A stretch of DNA of 64,000 bases from Actinomycetospora callitridis (GTDB lineage Bacteria; Actinomycetota; Actinomycetes; Mycobacteriales; Pseudonocardiaceae), in NCBI RefSeq assembly GCF_028737265.1, contig NZ_JAQZAK010000008.1:62001-126000 (forward strand). The letters run 5' to 3'. The stretch's first letter is position 1, and each line of letters begins with the position of its first letter. The notes beneath the pieces were generated by a model. That model saw nothing but the letters and a program-made list of their open reading frames with translations. It had not been told where the DNA came from and did no database searches. Shown here one piece after another: positions 23,767 through 32,695 of this stretch. A program made the position numbers and the translations under genes.

Positions 23767-25206
23767 GTGAGTTCGACGGAGGCGGGCCCGCCACCCACCG
23801 TGGGCGGCGGGCGCTACACCCTCGGCGACCTCATCGGACGTGGTGGCGCGGCGGAGGTCTACCGGGCGCGTGACGAGCTGCTCGGGCGCGACGTCGCGGT
23901 CAAGCTCTTCCCCGCCGGTGTCGGCGAAGCCGACGAGTCCCGCCGGCAGCGCGAGGTCCAGACGCTGGCCGGGATGAACCACCCGGGCCTGGTGACGATC
24001 TACGACGTCGGCCAGGAGCGCGACCGCGCCTACTTCGTGATGCAGCTCATCGAGGGCGAGTCCCTCGCCGACCGCATCCGCACCGGGCCGCTCGCGCTCG
24101 GCGACGTCGTCGCCCTCGGCTCCGCACTCGGCGACGCGCTCACCTACGTGCACCGCCACGGCGTCGTCCACCGCGACATCAAGCCCGGCAACGTGCTGCT
24201 CGACACCGACGGCCGCCCGCACCTGTCGGACTTCGGCATCGCCGTGCTCGCCGACGCCACGAACATCACCGCCACCGGCATGGTCATCGGCACGGCGTCC
24301 TACCTGTCGCCGGAGCAGGTGCGCGGCCAGCAGGTCGGCCCGGCCTCCGATGTCTACGCGCTCGGCCTCGTGCTGCTCGAGTGCATCACCGCACGGCGCG
24401 AGTACCCGGGCAACGCCCTCGAGGCGGCCGTCGCCCGGCTGCACCGCGCGCCGGAGATCCCGCCCGAGCTGCCCGGCCCGCTGGGCGGCCTGCTCGCCGC
24501 GATGACGCACGACGAGCCGATGGAGCGCCCGACCACCGAGCAGGTCGTCGGCGAGCTCCGCGCGCTGGCCCGCGAGAGCGGCATGGACGCCGAGACCGTG
24601 CTCGCCCCGGCGCCCGTCACCGGCAGCGGCGCCATGCGCACGACGGCGATGGGCACCGGCACCGGCCCCACCGCCTACGCCCCGATGGCCGGCCCGGCCA
24701 CGGGTGGCGCGACGCGCCGGGTGGGCACGCCACCCGGGGGCTACGGCCCGGCGGCCGCGTACGGCACGGCGGGCTACGGCGCCGCCGACCCGACGGCCCT
24801 CGTCGGTGGCCAGCCGGCGCCGGAGCAGCCGGCGCCGCGCCGCGGTCGCCGCGCCGCGGTCGTGGCCCTGCTCGCCCTGCTGCTCGCCGGCGGTGTGGGC
24901 GGCTACTTCCTGCTCTCGAACCGGGAGGAGGCGGCGCCGCCCGTGATCCCGGCCGCGCCCCCGGTCTTCAGCTCGAGCAGCACGACCACCACGCAGGAGG
25001 AGACGACCACGCGGTCGCGGCGCACCACCACCGTCGCGCCGACCACGACCGTGGCGCCCCCGCCCGTCGTGCCCACGACGCAGCGCACGACGACCACGAC
25101 GCGCAACGTCCCGGTCCCGGCCCCGGAGCCCAACACCGACACCGCGGACGGCGACGCCGGCGGCACCGACGACTCCCCGGGAACGGTGGTCCCCCCGGCG
25201 CCCTAG
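23767..25206 (+). CDS. Transmembrane Ser/Thr protein kinase, no recognisable sensor domain
   Basis: 479 residues. The kinase domain (about 14-275) has GRGGAAEVY, HRDIKPGN, DFGIAVL and ATGMVIGTASYLSPEQ. A Gly/Ala/Tyr-rich juxtamembrane stretch precedes a single membrane helix (about 358-378). The outer part is a short Thr/Pro/Ser-rich region without PASTA or other folded domain, probably O-glycosylated. It is a third complete kinase within 15 kb but stands outside the fhaA-pknB operon. GTG 23767 follows GAGGAGG. The substrate is unknown. Confidence 0.9.
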   Translation: MSSTEAGPPPTVGGGRYTLGDLIGRGGAAEVYRARDELLGRDVAVKLFPAGVGEADESRRQREVQTLAGMNHPGLVTIYDVGQERDRAYFVMQLIEGESLADRIRTGPLALGDVVALGSALGDALTYVHRHGVVHRDIKPGNVLLDTDGRPHLSDFGIAVLADATNITATGMVIGTASYLSPEQVRGQQVGPASDVYALGLVLLECITARREYPGNALEAAVARLHRAPEIPPELPGPLGGLLAAMTHDEPMERPTTEQVVGELRALARESGMDAETVLAPAPVTGSGAMRTTAMGTGTGPTAYAPMAGPATGGATRRVGTPPGGYGPAAAYGTAGYGAADPTALVGGQPAPEQPAPRRGRRAAVVALLALLLAGGVGGYFLLSNREEAAPPVIPAAPPVFSSSSTTTTQEETTTRSRRTTTVAPTTTVAPPPVVPTTQRTTTTTRNVPVPAPEPNTDTADGDAGGTDDSPGTVVPPAP

Positions 25207-25215
25207 GGGCTCGGG

Positions 25216-25557
25216 TCAGCTCGCGACGTGGCCGAACTCGCCGGCCAGCACCCCGCGCCGGAAGGCCGTCCACTCGTCGTCGCGGAAGAGCAGCACGGCG
25301 TCCGAGGACGTCTCGCGCACGAGGCGCCCGCCGTCGTCCTCGTCCGTGACCTCCACCGCGCCGTTCGCGGACGGGGCGTCGTGCGCGACCTCGCGCAGGA
25401 ACGCGGACCACGCAGGCCCGTCGAGGTGCAGCACGGCGCCCTCGCCATGGGACTTGGTGTCGCGCAGGTAGGTGGCGCCGTCGGCCTCGAGGACCTCGAC
25501 GCAGCTCGCCCCGTTGGAGCTGAAGCTGGAGGTCCGCCATCCGTGCGTCATGGCCAT
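25216..25557 (-). CDS. DUF397 protein with two half-domains
   Basis: 113 residues. The N-terminal half (WRTSSFSSNGASCVEVLEADGATYLRDTK is typical) is a full DUF397 unit. The C-terminal half (VRETSSDAVLLFRDDEWTAFRRGVLAGEF) looks like the end of a second copy. DUF397 proteins work with DUF5753/XRE regulators, one of which is encoded 60 bp upstream on the same strand. AAGGAG lies four bases before the first ATG (25557) and ten before a second ATG (25551), so either could be used. Confidence 0.8.
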   Translation of the reverse strand: MAMTHGWRTSSFSSNGASCVEVLEADGATYLRDTKSHGEGAVLHLDGPAWSAFLREVAHDAPSANGAVEVTDEDDGGRLVRETSSDAVLLFRDDEWTAFRRGVLAGEFGHVAS

Positions 25558-25617
25558 GTGTCTCCTTGCACCGGGGGAGCGGTACGGCGACGACGGGGAC
25601 CGATCCGTCCGAACGGC

Positions 25618-26493
25618 TCAGGAGCCCAGCGCCGCACGGCGGCCTCGGATCACCTCCAGGGAGGCATCCTCCGGCAACGCCGCGTCGCGAAGTCTGACAG
25701 CGGCGGTGCGGTATCCGCCAATCCGGTCGGGATCCTGGACGTAGACGGCCCCGTCCTGGAACTCCACGTAACCGATCGACCGCGCAGCGTCGAAGTCGAG
25801 CAGGGTGAATTCGCCGTCGAGCCCGTCGTGGACGGCGACCGCCAGCGGCATCACCCGGATGGTCACGTTGTCCAGCGCCGAGAGGGTGAGCAGGTGGTCG
25901 AGCTGCTCGGCCATCACCGCGGGGCCGCCGACGAGACGGTCGAGGATCGTCTCCTCGATCACCGCCTCGTAGTGCAGCGGGCGCCCCCGGTCGTGCAGGC
26001 GCTGCTGGCGCGCGAGGCGCAGGCCGACGACGCGCTCCACGTCGACCACCGGCACGCGCAGGGGATCGACGAGCAGGGCCGTGGCGTAGGCGCGGGTCTG
26101 CAGCAGCCCGTGGAGCAGCAACGGCTCGTACGCGAACGACGCCGACGCCAGGCCCTCGAGGCCCACGAAGGTGCGCAGCCAGTCGGGCACCACGTCCACG
26201 AACGGCGCCCACCACGTGCCGCGGTCGGCGGCCGAGGCGAGCGACGCGAGGCGTTCCACGTCGCCCGGGTCGGCGCCGTAGGACCGCAGGAGCATCCCGA
26301 CCTCGTCGGGGCGCTGCTGGTTCTTCCCCTGCTCCAGATAGTTGATCTTCGCGTGGGTGCAGCCGAGCACCCGGGCCGCCGCCGACTGGGTGTGCCCGGC
26401 CTGTTCACGGGCGGCCCGGAGCTCGTGACCGATCAACCAGCGCAACGCGCTGGGATCGATCCGGTCGGGTCCGGCCCCGCTGCGGTCGACCAC
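25618..26493 (-). CDS. XRE-family regulator with DUF5753 (Scr1-like)
   Basis: 291 residues. An N-terminal helix-turn-helix (LRAAREQAGHTQSAAARVLG...KINYLEQGKN) is followed by the DUF5753 ligand-type domain with LLLHGLLQTRAYA and the C-terminal FVQD-like ...GYVEFQDGAVYVQDPDRI segment. Such proteins pair with DUF397 partners and in Streptomyces govern differentiation and antibiotic genes. The GTG start at 26493 is preceded by GGGGGAGGGC. It is probably co-transcribed with the DUF397 gene and divergent from the next gene. Confidence 0.88.
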   Translation of the reverse strand: MVDRSGAGPDRIDPSALRWLIGHELRAAREQAGHTQSAAARVLGCTHAKINYLEQGKNQQRPDEVGMLLRSYGADPGDVERLASLASAADRGTWWAPFVDVVPDWLRTFVGLEGLASASFAYEPLLLHGLLQTRAYATALLVDPLRVPVVDVERVVGLRLARQQRLHDRGRPLHYEAVIEETILDRLVGGPAVMAEQLDHLLTLSALDNVTIRVMPLAVAVHDGLDGEFTLLDFDAARSIGYVEFQDGAVYVQDPDRIGGYRTAAVRLRDAALPEDASLEVIRGRRAALGS

Positions 26494-26628
26494 GCCCTCC
26501 CCCCGGGCCCCGCGACGCCACTGATCAGCGCCGTTCGTCCGGGAGGGTAGCCAGTGACGCCGACACCAACCGGTGAACTACTCTTCGGTCTACATGTAAC
26601 GCCACGGATGCGTGACGCGGAGGCCCCG

Positions 26629-27027
26629 GTGTCCGACCGTCGTGTGGAGCCCGCGCTGGACGCGGCACGCGCCGTGTTCCCCGGCGGGGACGCCTGGATC
26701 CTGCCCGCGGAGCCCGCCCACGGGGTCCTGACGACCACCGCCACCGGGCACCGCGCGACGCTCACGCACTGCCGCTGCGGGCTGCCGGTCAGCGGCGAGG
26801 GCTGGGACGTCGCCGTCGACCCCGAGCCCCTCGACGTCGTCGCCGTGACGGTGCTCGGCCAGGTGCCGGGCGTCGCCCGGTGGGACCGCGGCGCCGACGG
26901 GCTCTGGCACCCCGGTCGCTCGCGCTACCAGTCACCGGGACCGTCGCTGCCCTGGCGCGCGCTCGGCGTGTGCGGGGCGTCGCGGCGCCACCGGGTCATC
27001 CCGGTGGCGAGCCGCCTGCGCTACTGA
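26629..27027 (+). CDS. Small conserved actinobacterial protein of unknown function
   Basis: 132 residues, not recognised. It is mostly hydrophilic, with a Cys pair (THCRCGLPVSGEGWDVAVD) and a basic C-terminus (RRHRVIPVASRLRY). I chose GTG 26629 because GGAGG lies five bases upstream; an ATG at 26608 is also in frame but has no ribosome site. No signal peptide or membrane segment is seen. It ends nine bases from the convergent GH65 gene. Confidence 0.55.
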   Translation: MSDRRVEPALDAARAVFPGGDAWILPAEPAHGVLTTTATGHRATLTHCRCGLPVSGEGWDVAVDPEPLDVVAVTVLGQVPGVARWDRGADGLWHPGRSRYQSPGPSLPWRALGVCGASRRHRVIPVASRLRY

Positions 27028-27036
27028 CCCGGCGAT

Positions 27037-29394
27037 CTACGAATGGCGCCGGAACAGCGGCGCCCGGCCGGGCGGCTGCTCGACCTCCCCGGTCTCGGGG
27101 GCCGGCGGGACGTCGAGGGTCACCGGGCCGTCGACGCTCAGCGTGAACTTCTCGTCGTGGTGGCTGAGATCGAGGTCGTCGCCGTGCTCGAGGGTGTAGG
27201 TCGTCTCCCCGCCCGCGACGGCGATGTGCACCGAACGCCCGCGCCACTGGATGCGGAACCGCAGCCCGGAGAGCGCCTCGGGCAGGCGGGGCGCGAACGT
27301 CAGCCGCCCGTCGTGGGTGCGCATCCCGCCGAGGCCCAGCACGACCGCGGTCCAGGCGCTGCTCATGGCCGCGAGGTGCACGCCATCACGGACGTTGTGC
27401 TCGAGGTCGGCGAGGTCCATCTGCGCCGACTCGCACAGGTAGTCGTAGGCGAGGTCGAGGTGGCCGGTCTCGGCGGCCATCACGGCGAGCGTGCCCGGCG
27501 AGAGCGACGAGTCCCGGACGGTGATCCGCTCGTAGTAGACGAAGTTGTCGTGCTTCTGCTGCGGGGTGAACGCGTCCGGGCACTGGACCATGGCGAGGAC
27601 CAGGTCGGGCTGCTTGACGACCTGCTTGCGGTAGAGGTCGAAGTACGGGTAGTTGAGCAGCAGGGGGTAGGCGTCCTCGGGCGTGTTCTCGAAGTCCCAC
27701 ACCGCGTGGCGGGTGAAGCCCTCGCTCTGCTGGTGGATGCCGAGGGCCTCGTCGAACGGGATCACCATCGCGGTCGCCGCACTGCGCCAGCTCGCGATCT
27801 CCTCGGGCGTCACGTGCAGCCGCTCGGCCTCGCGGGGCCAGCGCACCGCGGCGTCGGCCGCGCCACGCAGGTTCTTCTGCGCCATGAGGTTCGTGTAGAC
27901 GTTGTTGTCGGCCACCGCGGAGTACTCGTCGGGGCCGGTGACGCCGTCGATGCGGAACGCGCTGTCGCTGTCGTGGTGGCCCAGCGAGCGGAACAGCCGC
28001 GCGGTGGCCACCAGCAGGTCGACGCCGACCTCGCGCTCGAACTCCTTGTCGTCGGTCGCCGCGACGTAGCGCATGGTGGCGTCGGCGATGTCGGCGTTGA
28101 CGTGGAACGCCGCGGTGCCAGCGGGCCAGTAGCCCGAACACTCCTCGCCGTTGATCGTCCGCCAGGCGAACGCCGCGCCCTTGAGGCCCAGGTGCTCGGC
28201 GTGCGCGTAGGCGACGTCCAGGGTGCTGTGGCGCCAGCGCAGCGCGTCGGCGGCCGCCCGCGGCTGGGTGTACATGAACACCGGCAGCACGAACGTCTCG
28301 CCGTCCCAGAAGCAGTGCCCGTCGTAGCCCTGCCCGGTGAGGCCCTTGGCGCCGATCGCCCGGTGCTCGGCCCGCGCGCCGGCCTGCAGGACCTGGAAGA
28401 GGCAGAACCGCAGCGCCTGCTGCAGCCGCGGGTCGCCGTCGATCTCGAGGTCGGCCTTGTCCCAGAACGCGTCGAGGTACTTGCGCTGCGCGGCGACGAG
28501 TCCGTCCCAGCCCGTGTAGACCGACGCGTCCAGCGCGGCCTCGACCTGGTCGACGATCGCGGGCTGGGAGCGCTGGCTCGACCAGCCGTACGCCATGTAC
28601 TTGACCACGCGGAGGGTCTCGCCGGGCTTGAGCCGGGTGATCACCGTGGTGCGCCCGACGTTGTTGGAGCACGAGCTCGTGACCTGGGCGTCGTCGGGCC
28701 CGAAGACCTGGTGCTCCATGGCCGCGCCGACCCGCAGCTCGGATCGCCGCGTCTGGTGGGTCATGCGGGCACCGTGGCTGGAGTTCGAGTGGTGCTCGGG
28801 CACCAGGACGTCGTGCAGCGCGGCCGCGACGCGCGGGTCGCCCTCGATGACCGGCATCTGCTCGTTCGCGAAGAGCTCGGACTGGACGACGAGCAGCGCG
28901 TCCGAGCCGGCGTCCTCGGGCACGCCGACCTCGTAGGAGATCGCCGCCACCGAGCGCTGCGAGAACGACACGAGCCGCTGCGACGTCACCGTCACCCGCT
29001 GGCCGTTGGGGGAGACCCAGTCGACGTGGCGGGTCAGCGTGCCCGCCCGCATGTCGAGCGTGCGGCTGTGCGCGCGCACCTGGCCGTAGCGCACGTCGAG
29101 CGGCTCGTCGTCGACGAGCACCCGGATCAGCTTGCCGTTGGGGACGTTGACCAGCGTCTGGCCCTCGTCGGGGAAGCCGAAGCCGCCCTCGGCGTGCGGC
29201 AGCGGGCGGGACTCGAAGAACGAGTTGAGGTAGGTGCCCGGCATCGCGTGCGGCTCCCCCTCGTCGAGGTTGCCACGCATCCCGACGTGGCCGTTGGCCA
29301 GCGCGAACAGCGACTCGGTCTGGGGCAGCGCGTCGAGGTCGACGTGCGGTTCGTGGATCATCCAGGGGTCGACGCGGAACGCGTTCGTGATCAC
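27037..29394 (-). CDS. Glycoside hydrolase family 65 protein, disaccharide phosphorylase
   Basis: 785 residues, the normal size for GH65 maltose, trehalose or kojibiose phosphorylases. The catalytic acid is the Glu in GVTGPDEYS. The phosphate-binding Ser pair is in RDSSLSPGTLAVMAAETG, and HCFWDGETFVLPVFMYTQPR is the conserved active-site strand. It phosphorolyses an alpha-linked disaccharide to beta-glucose 1-phosphate; which one cannot be read from sequence. No beta-phosphoglucomutase is adjacent, although such a partner is common. The start is the GTG at 29394 after GGAG. Confidence 0.9.
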   Translation of the reverse strand: MITNAFRVDPWMIHEPHVDLDALPQTESLFALANGHVGMRGNLDEGEPHAMPGTYLNSFFESRPLPHAEGGFGFPDEGQTLVNVPNGKLIRVLVDDEPLDVRYGQVRAHSRTLDMRAGTLTRHVDWVSPNGQRVTVTSQRLVSFSQRSVAAISYEVGVPEDAGSDALLVVQSELFANEQMPVIEGDPRVAAALHDVLVPEHHSNSSHGARMTHQTRRSELRVGAAMEHQVFGPDDAQVTSSCSNNVGRTTVITRLKPGETLRVVKYMAYGWSSQRSQPAIVDQVEAALDASVYTGWDGLVAAQRKYLDAFWDKADLEIDGDPRLQQALRFCLFQVLQAGARAEHRAIGAKGLTGQGYDGHCFWDGETFVLPVFMYTQPRAAADALRWRHSTLDVAYAHAEHLGLKGAAFAWRTINGEECSGYWPAGTAAFHVNADIADATMRYVAATDDKEFEREVGVDLLVATARLFRSLGHHDSDSAFRIDGVTGPDEYSAVADNNVYTNLMAQKNLRGAADAAVRWPREAERLHVTPEEIASWRSAATAMVIPFDEALGIHQQSEGFTRHAVWDFENTPEDAYPLLLNYPYFDLYRKQVVKQPDLVLAMVQCPDAFTPQQKHDNFVYYERITVRDSSLSPGTLAVMAAETGHLDLAYDYLCESAQMDLADLEHNVRDGVHLAAMSSAWTAVVLGLGGMRTHDGRLTFAPRLPEALSGLRFRIQWRGRSVHIAVAGGETTYTLEHGDDLDLSHHDEKFTLSVDGPVTLDVPPAPETGEVEQPPGRAPLFRRHS

Positions 29395-29514
29395 GGGGTC
29401 TCCTCGTCCACTCCGGATGCGCGCGGTCCGCGCCCGACCGCCCTCGAGGAGACGTCGTCGATCTCCTGCACGGGTGCGCGGGAGCGTAGTCGGCGCGTGT
29501 GACGGGGGCGGGAA

Positions 29515-29520
29515 TACGGT
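29515..29520 (+). promoter_or_regulatory. -10 box for leaderless aldo/keto reductase mRNA
   Basis: TACGGT is followed by seven bases and then the ATG at 29528. No ribosome-binding site is present in those bases, so a leaderless transcript is likely. Confidence 0.55.
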
Positions 29521-29527
29521 GGCGCGC

Positions 29528-30508
29528 ATGGCCGCACGCGTCCGGATCCCCCGTACGGAGCTCGACGTCCACCCCCTCTGCCTCGGCGGGAACGTGTTCG
29601 GGTGGACGGCGGACGCGCCGACCTCGTTCGCGGTGCTCGACGCCTACCGGGCGGCCGGCGGCGACTTCGTGGACACCGCCGACTCGTACACCTGGCGGGT
29701 CGAGGGCAACACCGGCGGCGACTCGGAGCGGGTGCTCGGCGACTGGATGGCCGAGCGCGGGGTGCGCGACGAGGTGGTCGTCGCCACCAAGGTCGGCTCG
29801 TGGCCCGAGCGCCCGGGGCTCTCGCCGGAGAACCTGCGCGCTGCCTGCGACGACTCGCTGCGCCGCCTGCGCACCGACCACATCGACCTGTACTACGCCC
29901 ACCGGGACGACCCGGACACGCCGGTGGAGGACACGCTCGGGGCGTTCGACGAGCTCGTGCGGGCGGGGAAGATCCGGTACGTGGGGCTGTCGAACTACTC
30001 CGCGGAGCGGCTCTCGACGGTGCTGACGCTCTCCGAGCGGCACGGGCTCGCGCGTCCCGTGGCGCTCCAGCCGCACTACAACCTCATCGAGCGCGCGGGC
30101 TACGAGGACGAGCTGGCCGAGCTCGTCTCGTCGGCGGACCTCGGGGTCATGCCGTACTTCGCGCTGGCCAAGGGCTTCCTCACGGGGAAGTACCGGCCCG
30201 GCGACACGCCGCCCGACACCAGCGGCCCGATGGCCTCGGCGCGCGCCGGCGGCGCGATGGCCTACCTCGACGCGCGGGGCGAGCGGGTGCTCGGGGTGCT
30301 CGACGAGGTCGCGGGCGCGCACGCCGTCCCGCTGGCCGCCGTCGCGCTGGCGTGGCTGGCCGCGCAGCCCACCGTCACCGCGCCGATCGCGAGCGCCCGC
30401 ACCGTTGAGCAGCTCGGCACGATCCTGCCGATGGCCGAACTGACGCTCGCCCCCGACGAGCTGGCGGCCCTCACCGAGGCGTCGGAGGACACTCGGCTGG
30501 CGGGGTGA
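29528..30508 (+). CDS. Aldo/keto reductase
   Basis: A 326-residue (beta/alpha)8 NADPH-dependent reductase. The catalytic tetrad is visible as Asp and Tyr in DTADSYTW, Lys in ATKVG and His in LYYAHRDD. The cofactor region is IGL-like NYSAERL and the C-terminal APIASARTVEQL. It reduces aldehydes or ketones of unknown identity. It heads a same-strand cluster with an IclR regulator 16 bp downstream and a MetE-like gene after that. Confidence 0.9.
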   Translation: MAARVRIPRTELDVHPLCLGGNVFGWTADAPTSFAVLDAYRAAGGDFVDTADSYTWRVEGNTGGDSERVLGDWMAERGVRDEVVVATKVGSWPERPGLSPENLRAACDDSLRRLRTDHIDLYYAHRDDPDTPVEDTLGAFDELVRAGKIRYVGLSNYSAERLSTVLTLSERHGLARPVALQPHYNLIERAGYEDELAELVSSADLGVMPYFALAKGFLTGKYRPGDTPPDTSGPMASARAGGAMAYLDARGERVLGVLDEVAGAHAVPLAAVALAWLAAQPTVTAPIASARTVEQLGTILPMAELTLAPDELAALTEASEDTRLAG

Positions 30509-30524
30509 GCGCCGCTCGGGTGTC

Positions 30525-31358
30525 ATGGGTGCTGTGAGCGCGCTCTCGTCGGTGCACCGCGCCCTGCAGGTGCTCGAGGTCGTCGCGGCCGCCGGCGACG
30601 GGATCAGCGCGAAGGCCGTCGCCCGGCGCCTCGAATACAACCTCTCGACGACCTACCACCTGCTCGAGAGCCTCGTGACCGACGGCTACCTCGTGCGGCT
30701 GGAGGCCTCGCGCGGCTTCGGGCTCGGCCCCAAGCTCCCGGCGCTGCACGACCGTCTCGTCGCCCAGCTGCCCGTGCCCCGCGGGCTCGGTGGGATCCTC
30801 GGCGAGGTGCACAGCACCGCCCAGGCGGGGGCGCTGTACGCGGCGTTCCGCGACGGGGACGTGGTGGTCGTCGCCCACGACGACTGCGCCGACCACCCGG
30901 TGCCCGTGATCTCGGCCTGGCGGGGCGCCCTGCACGCCACCGCGATCGGCAAGCTGCTGCTCGCCGAGGCCGACGAGGTGACCCGCCGCGCGATCCTCGA
31001 CCGCGACGGCCTGCCCGCGCACGCCTACCGGACGATGACCGAGCGGGACGCGCTCGAGCGCGAGCTCACCGGCGTGCGGCGCAACGACCTCGCCGTCGAC
31101 CGGGGCGAGTTCCGCGAGCGGCTCGCGTGCATGGCGGCGCCCGTGCGGATGTCCGAGGCCGGGGTCCCGACCCTCGTCGGGGCCGTCGCCGTGGCCGTGC
31201 CCGTCGTCCCGGCCGGGGGGCCGGGCAGCATCGCCGACCGCCGGAGCCGCCTCGAGCGGGCGATCCGCGAGGGGGCCCGGCGCCTCACCGTCGCCCTGCG
31301 GGATCCCGTTTCCACTGGATGGGACGACGGGGGTCCGGGGGCCGTCCGTCGCGGTTAA
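30525..31358 (+). CDS. IclR-family transcriptional regulator
   Basis: 277 residues. The winged helix-turn-helix (SSVHRALQVLEVVAAAGDGISAKAVA region, STTYHLLESLVTDGYL recognition helix) is followed by the IclR effector domain with ALHATAIGKLLLAEA. The effector is unknown. Start ATG 30525 or GTG 30534 are both possible; the helix-turn-helix begins right after the second. It probably regulates the flanking reductase and MetE-like genes. Confidence 0.88.
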   Translation: MGAVSALSSVHRALQVLEVVAAAGDGISAKAVARRLEYNLSTTYHLLESLVTDGYLVRLEASRGFGLGPKLPALHDRLVAQLPVPRGLGGILGEVHSTAQAGALYAAFRDGDVVVVAHDDCADHPVPVISAWRGALHATAIGKLLLAEADEVTRRAILDRDGLPAHAYRTMTERDALERELTGVRRNDLAVDRGEFRERLACMAAPVRMSEAGVPTLVGAVAVAVPVVPAGGPGSIADRRSRLERAIREGARRLTVALRDPVSTGWDDGGPGAVRRG

Positions 31359-31361
31359 CCT
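31356..31361 (+). promoter_or_regulatory. -10 box for leaderless MetE-like mRNA
   Basis: TAACCT overlaps the iclR stop codon and is followed by seven bases and then the ATG at 31369. It gives the MetE-like gene its own promoter inside the apparent operon. Confidence 0.55.
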
Positions 31362-31368
31362 GCCGCGC

Positions 31369-32496
31369 ATGAGTGCCCGGACCACCGCCCCGTTCCGTGC
31401 TGACCACGTCGGGAGCCTCCTGCGCCCGCCGGCCCTGAAGCAGGCCCGCACCGCCCACGCGGAGGGCCGGCTCTCCGACGACGCCCTGCGCGCCGCCGAG
31501 GACGACGCGATCCGCGAGGCCGTCGCCCTGCAGGAGTCGGTGGGCCTGCAGGCCGCCACCGACGGCGAGCTCCGCCGCAGCTCGTGGCACATGGACTTCC
31601 TCTACCAGCTCGACGGCGTGTCCTCCTCGAAGGACTCGTCGGTCGAGGTGGCCTTCCGCAACGCCTCCGGCGACCTGACGTTCGCGGCCATGTCCCTGGT
31701 GATCGACCAGCGCATCGGGCTGTCGACGACGATCTTCGGGGACGCGTTCTCGATGCTGGCGTCGACCGTCACCACGGCCGTGCCGAAGCTGACCATCCCG
31801 TCGCCGTCGATGCTGCACTATCGGCTCGGCGGCGCCCCGGTGCACGAGGGCTCGCCGTACTCCGACCCCGACGACTTCTGGAACGACCTCGCCGCCGCCT
31901 ACCGCGACGAGGTCTCCCGGCTCTACGCCGCGGGCGTGCGGTACCTCCAGCTCGACGACACCTCGCTCGCGTACCTCAACGACCCCGCCCAGCGCGAGTC
32001 GATGGCCGCGCGCGGCGAGGACGCCGACCACATGCACCAGCGCTACGTGGACACGATCAACGAGGTGCTCCGCGACCGGCCGTCGGACCTGCGCGTCACC
32101 ACGCACATGTGCCGCGGCAACTACCGCTCGTCGTGGGCCGCGGAGGGCGGCTACGACCACGTCGCCGAGGCCGTCTTCGGCGGGCTGCAGGTCGACGGCT
32201 TCTTCTGCGAGTACGACGACGCCCGCTCCGGCGACTTCTCGCCCCTGCGCTTCCTGCCCCGCGGCGACCAGCAGGTGGTCCTGGGCCTCGTCACCACCAA
32301 GACCGGCGAGCTCGAGGACCCCGACACCCTCAAGCGCCGCATCGAGGAGGCGACGAAGTACGTGCCGCTCGAGCAGCTCTGCCTGTCGCCCCAGTGCGGC
32401 TTCTCCTCCACGGTCGAGGGCAACGACCTGACCCCCGACCAGCAGCGCGCCAAGCTGGACCTCGTCGTCTCCGTCGCCCGCGACGTCTGGGGCTGA
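31369..32496 (+). CDS. Cobalamin-independent methionine-synthase-like methyltransferase (C-terminal MetE domain only)
   Basis: 375 residues, half the length of MetE, and equivalent to its C-terminal barrel (YxjG type). The four zinc ligands are present: H246 and C248 in THMCRG, E281 in FFCEYDD and C343 in LSPQCGF. It can therefore bind and activate a thiol for methyl transfer, but it lacks the N-terminal half that helps bind polyglutamyl-folate. The methyl donor may be methyl-folate, methyl-cobalamin protein or a small metabolite. Confidence 0.87.
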   Translation: MSARTTAPFRADHVGSLLRPPALKQARTAHAEGRLSDDALRAAEDDAIREAVALQESVGLQAATDGELRRSSWHMDFLYQLDGVSSSKDSSVEVAFRNASGDLTFAAMSLVIDQRIGLSTTIFGDAFSMLASTVTTAVPKLTIPSPSMLHYRLGGAPVHEGSPYSDPDDFWNDLAAAYRDEVSRLYAAGVRYLQLDDTSLAYLNDPAQRESMAARGEDADHMHQRYVDTINEVLRDRPSDLRVTTHMCRGNYRSSWAAEGGYDHVAEAVFGGLQVDGFFCEYDDARSGDFSPLRFLPRGDQQVVLGLVTTKTGELEDPDTLKRRIEEATKYVPLEQLCLSPQCGFSSTVEGNDLTPDQQRAKLDLVVSVARDVWG

Positions 32497-32534
32497 GCCG
32501 CCCGACCTCGGTGCTCGGTTGTGCTCGTGGTGTG

Positions 32535-32584
32535 CAGCGAACGCGCTGTTCGCTGCTTCTATGCGCGCGAACTCCGCGTTCGCG
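32535..32584 (-). repeat. 50-bp repeat, left copy (inverted)
   Basis: On the minus strand this unit contains two small hairpins: GCGAAC/GTTCGC and GCAGCGAAC/GTTCGCTGC, the second with a five-base loop. The copies at 33695-33744 and 33779-33828 are in the opposite orientation and differ at only a few positions. It lies between the MetE-like stop and the nuclease-like gene. Confidence 0.85.
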
Positions 32585-32695
32585 TCGGGTGATGGCGACG
32601 GATTGCGCCGGTCGCCCGTCCCCATCGTCCGTCCGCGTCCACAGGGTCCGCGGCGCGACTACCGCCGGCGTCCGTGACCGGGCGACGCTCGCGGC

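Noticed and set aside
27043..29502. An 819-codon open frame on the plus strand
   Set aside because: It is the antisense shadow of the GH65 gene; its translation is compositionally odd and matches no family, as is common in high-GC DNA.
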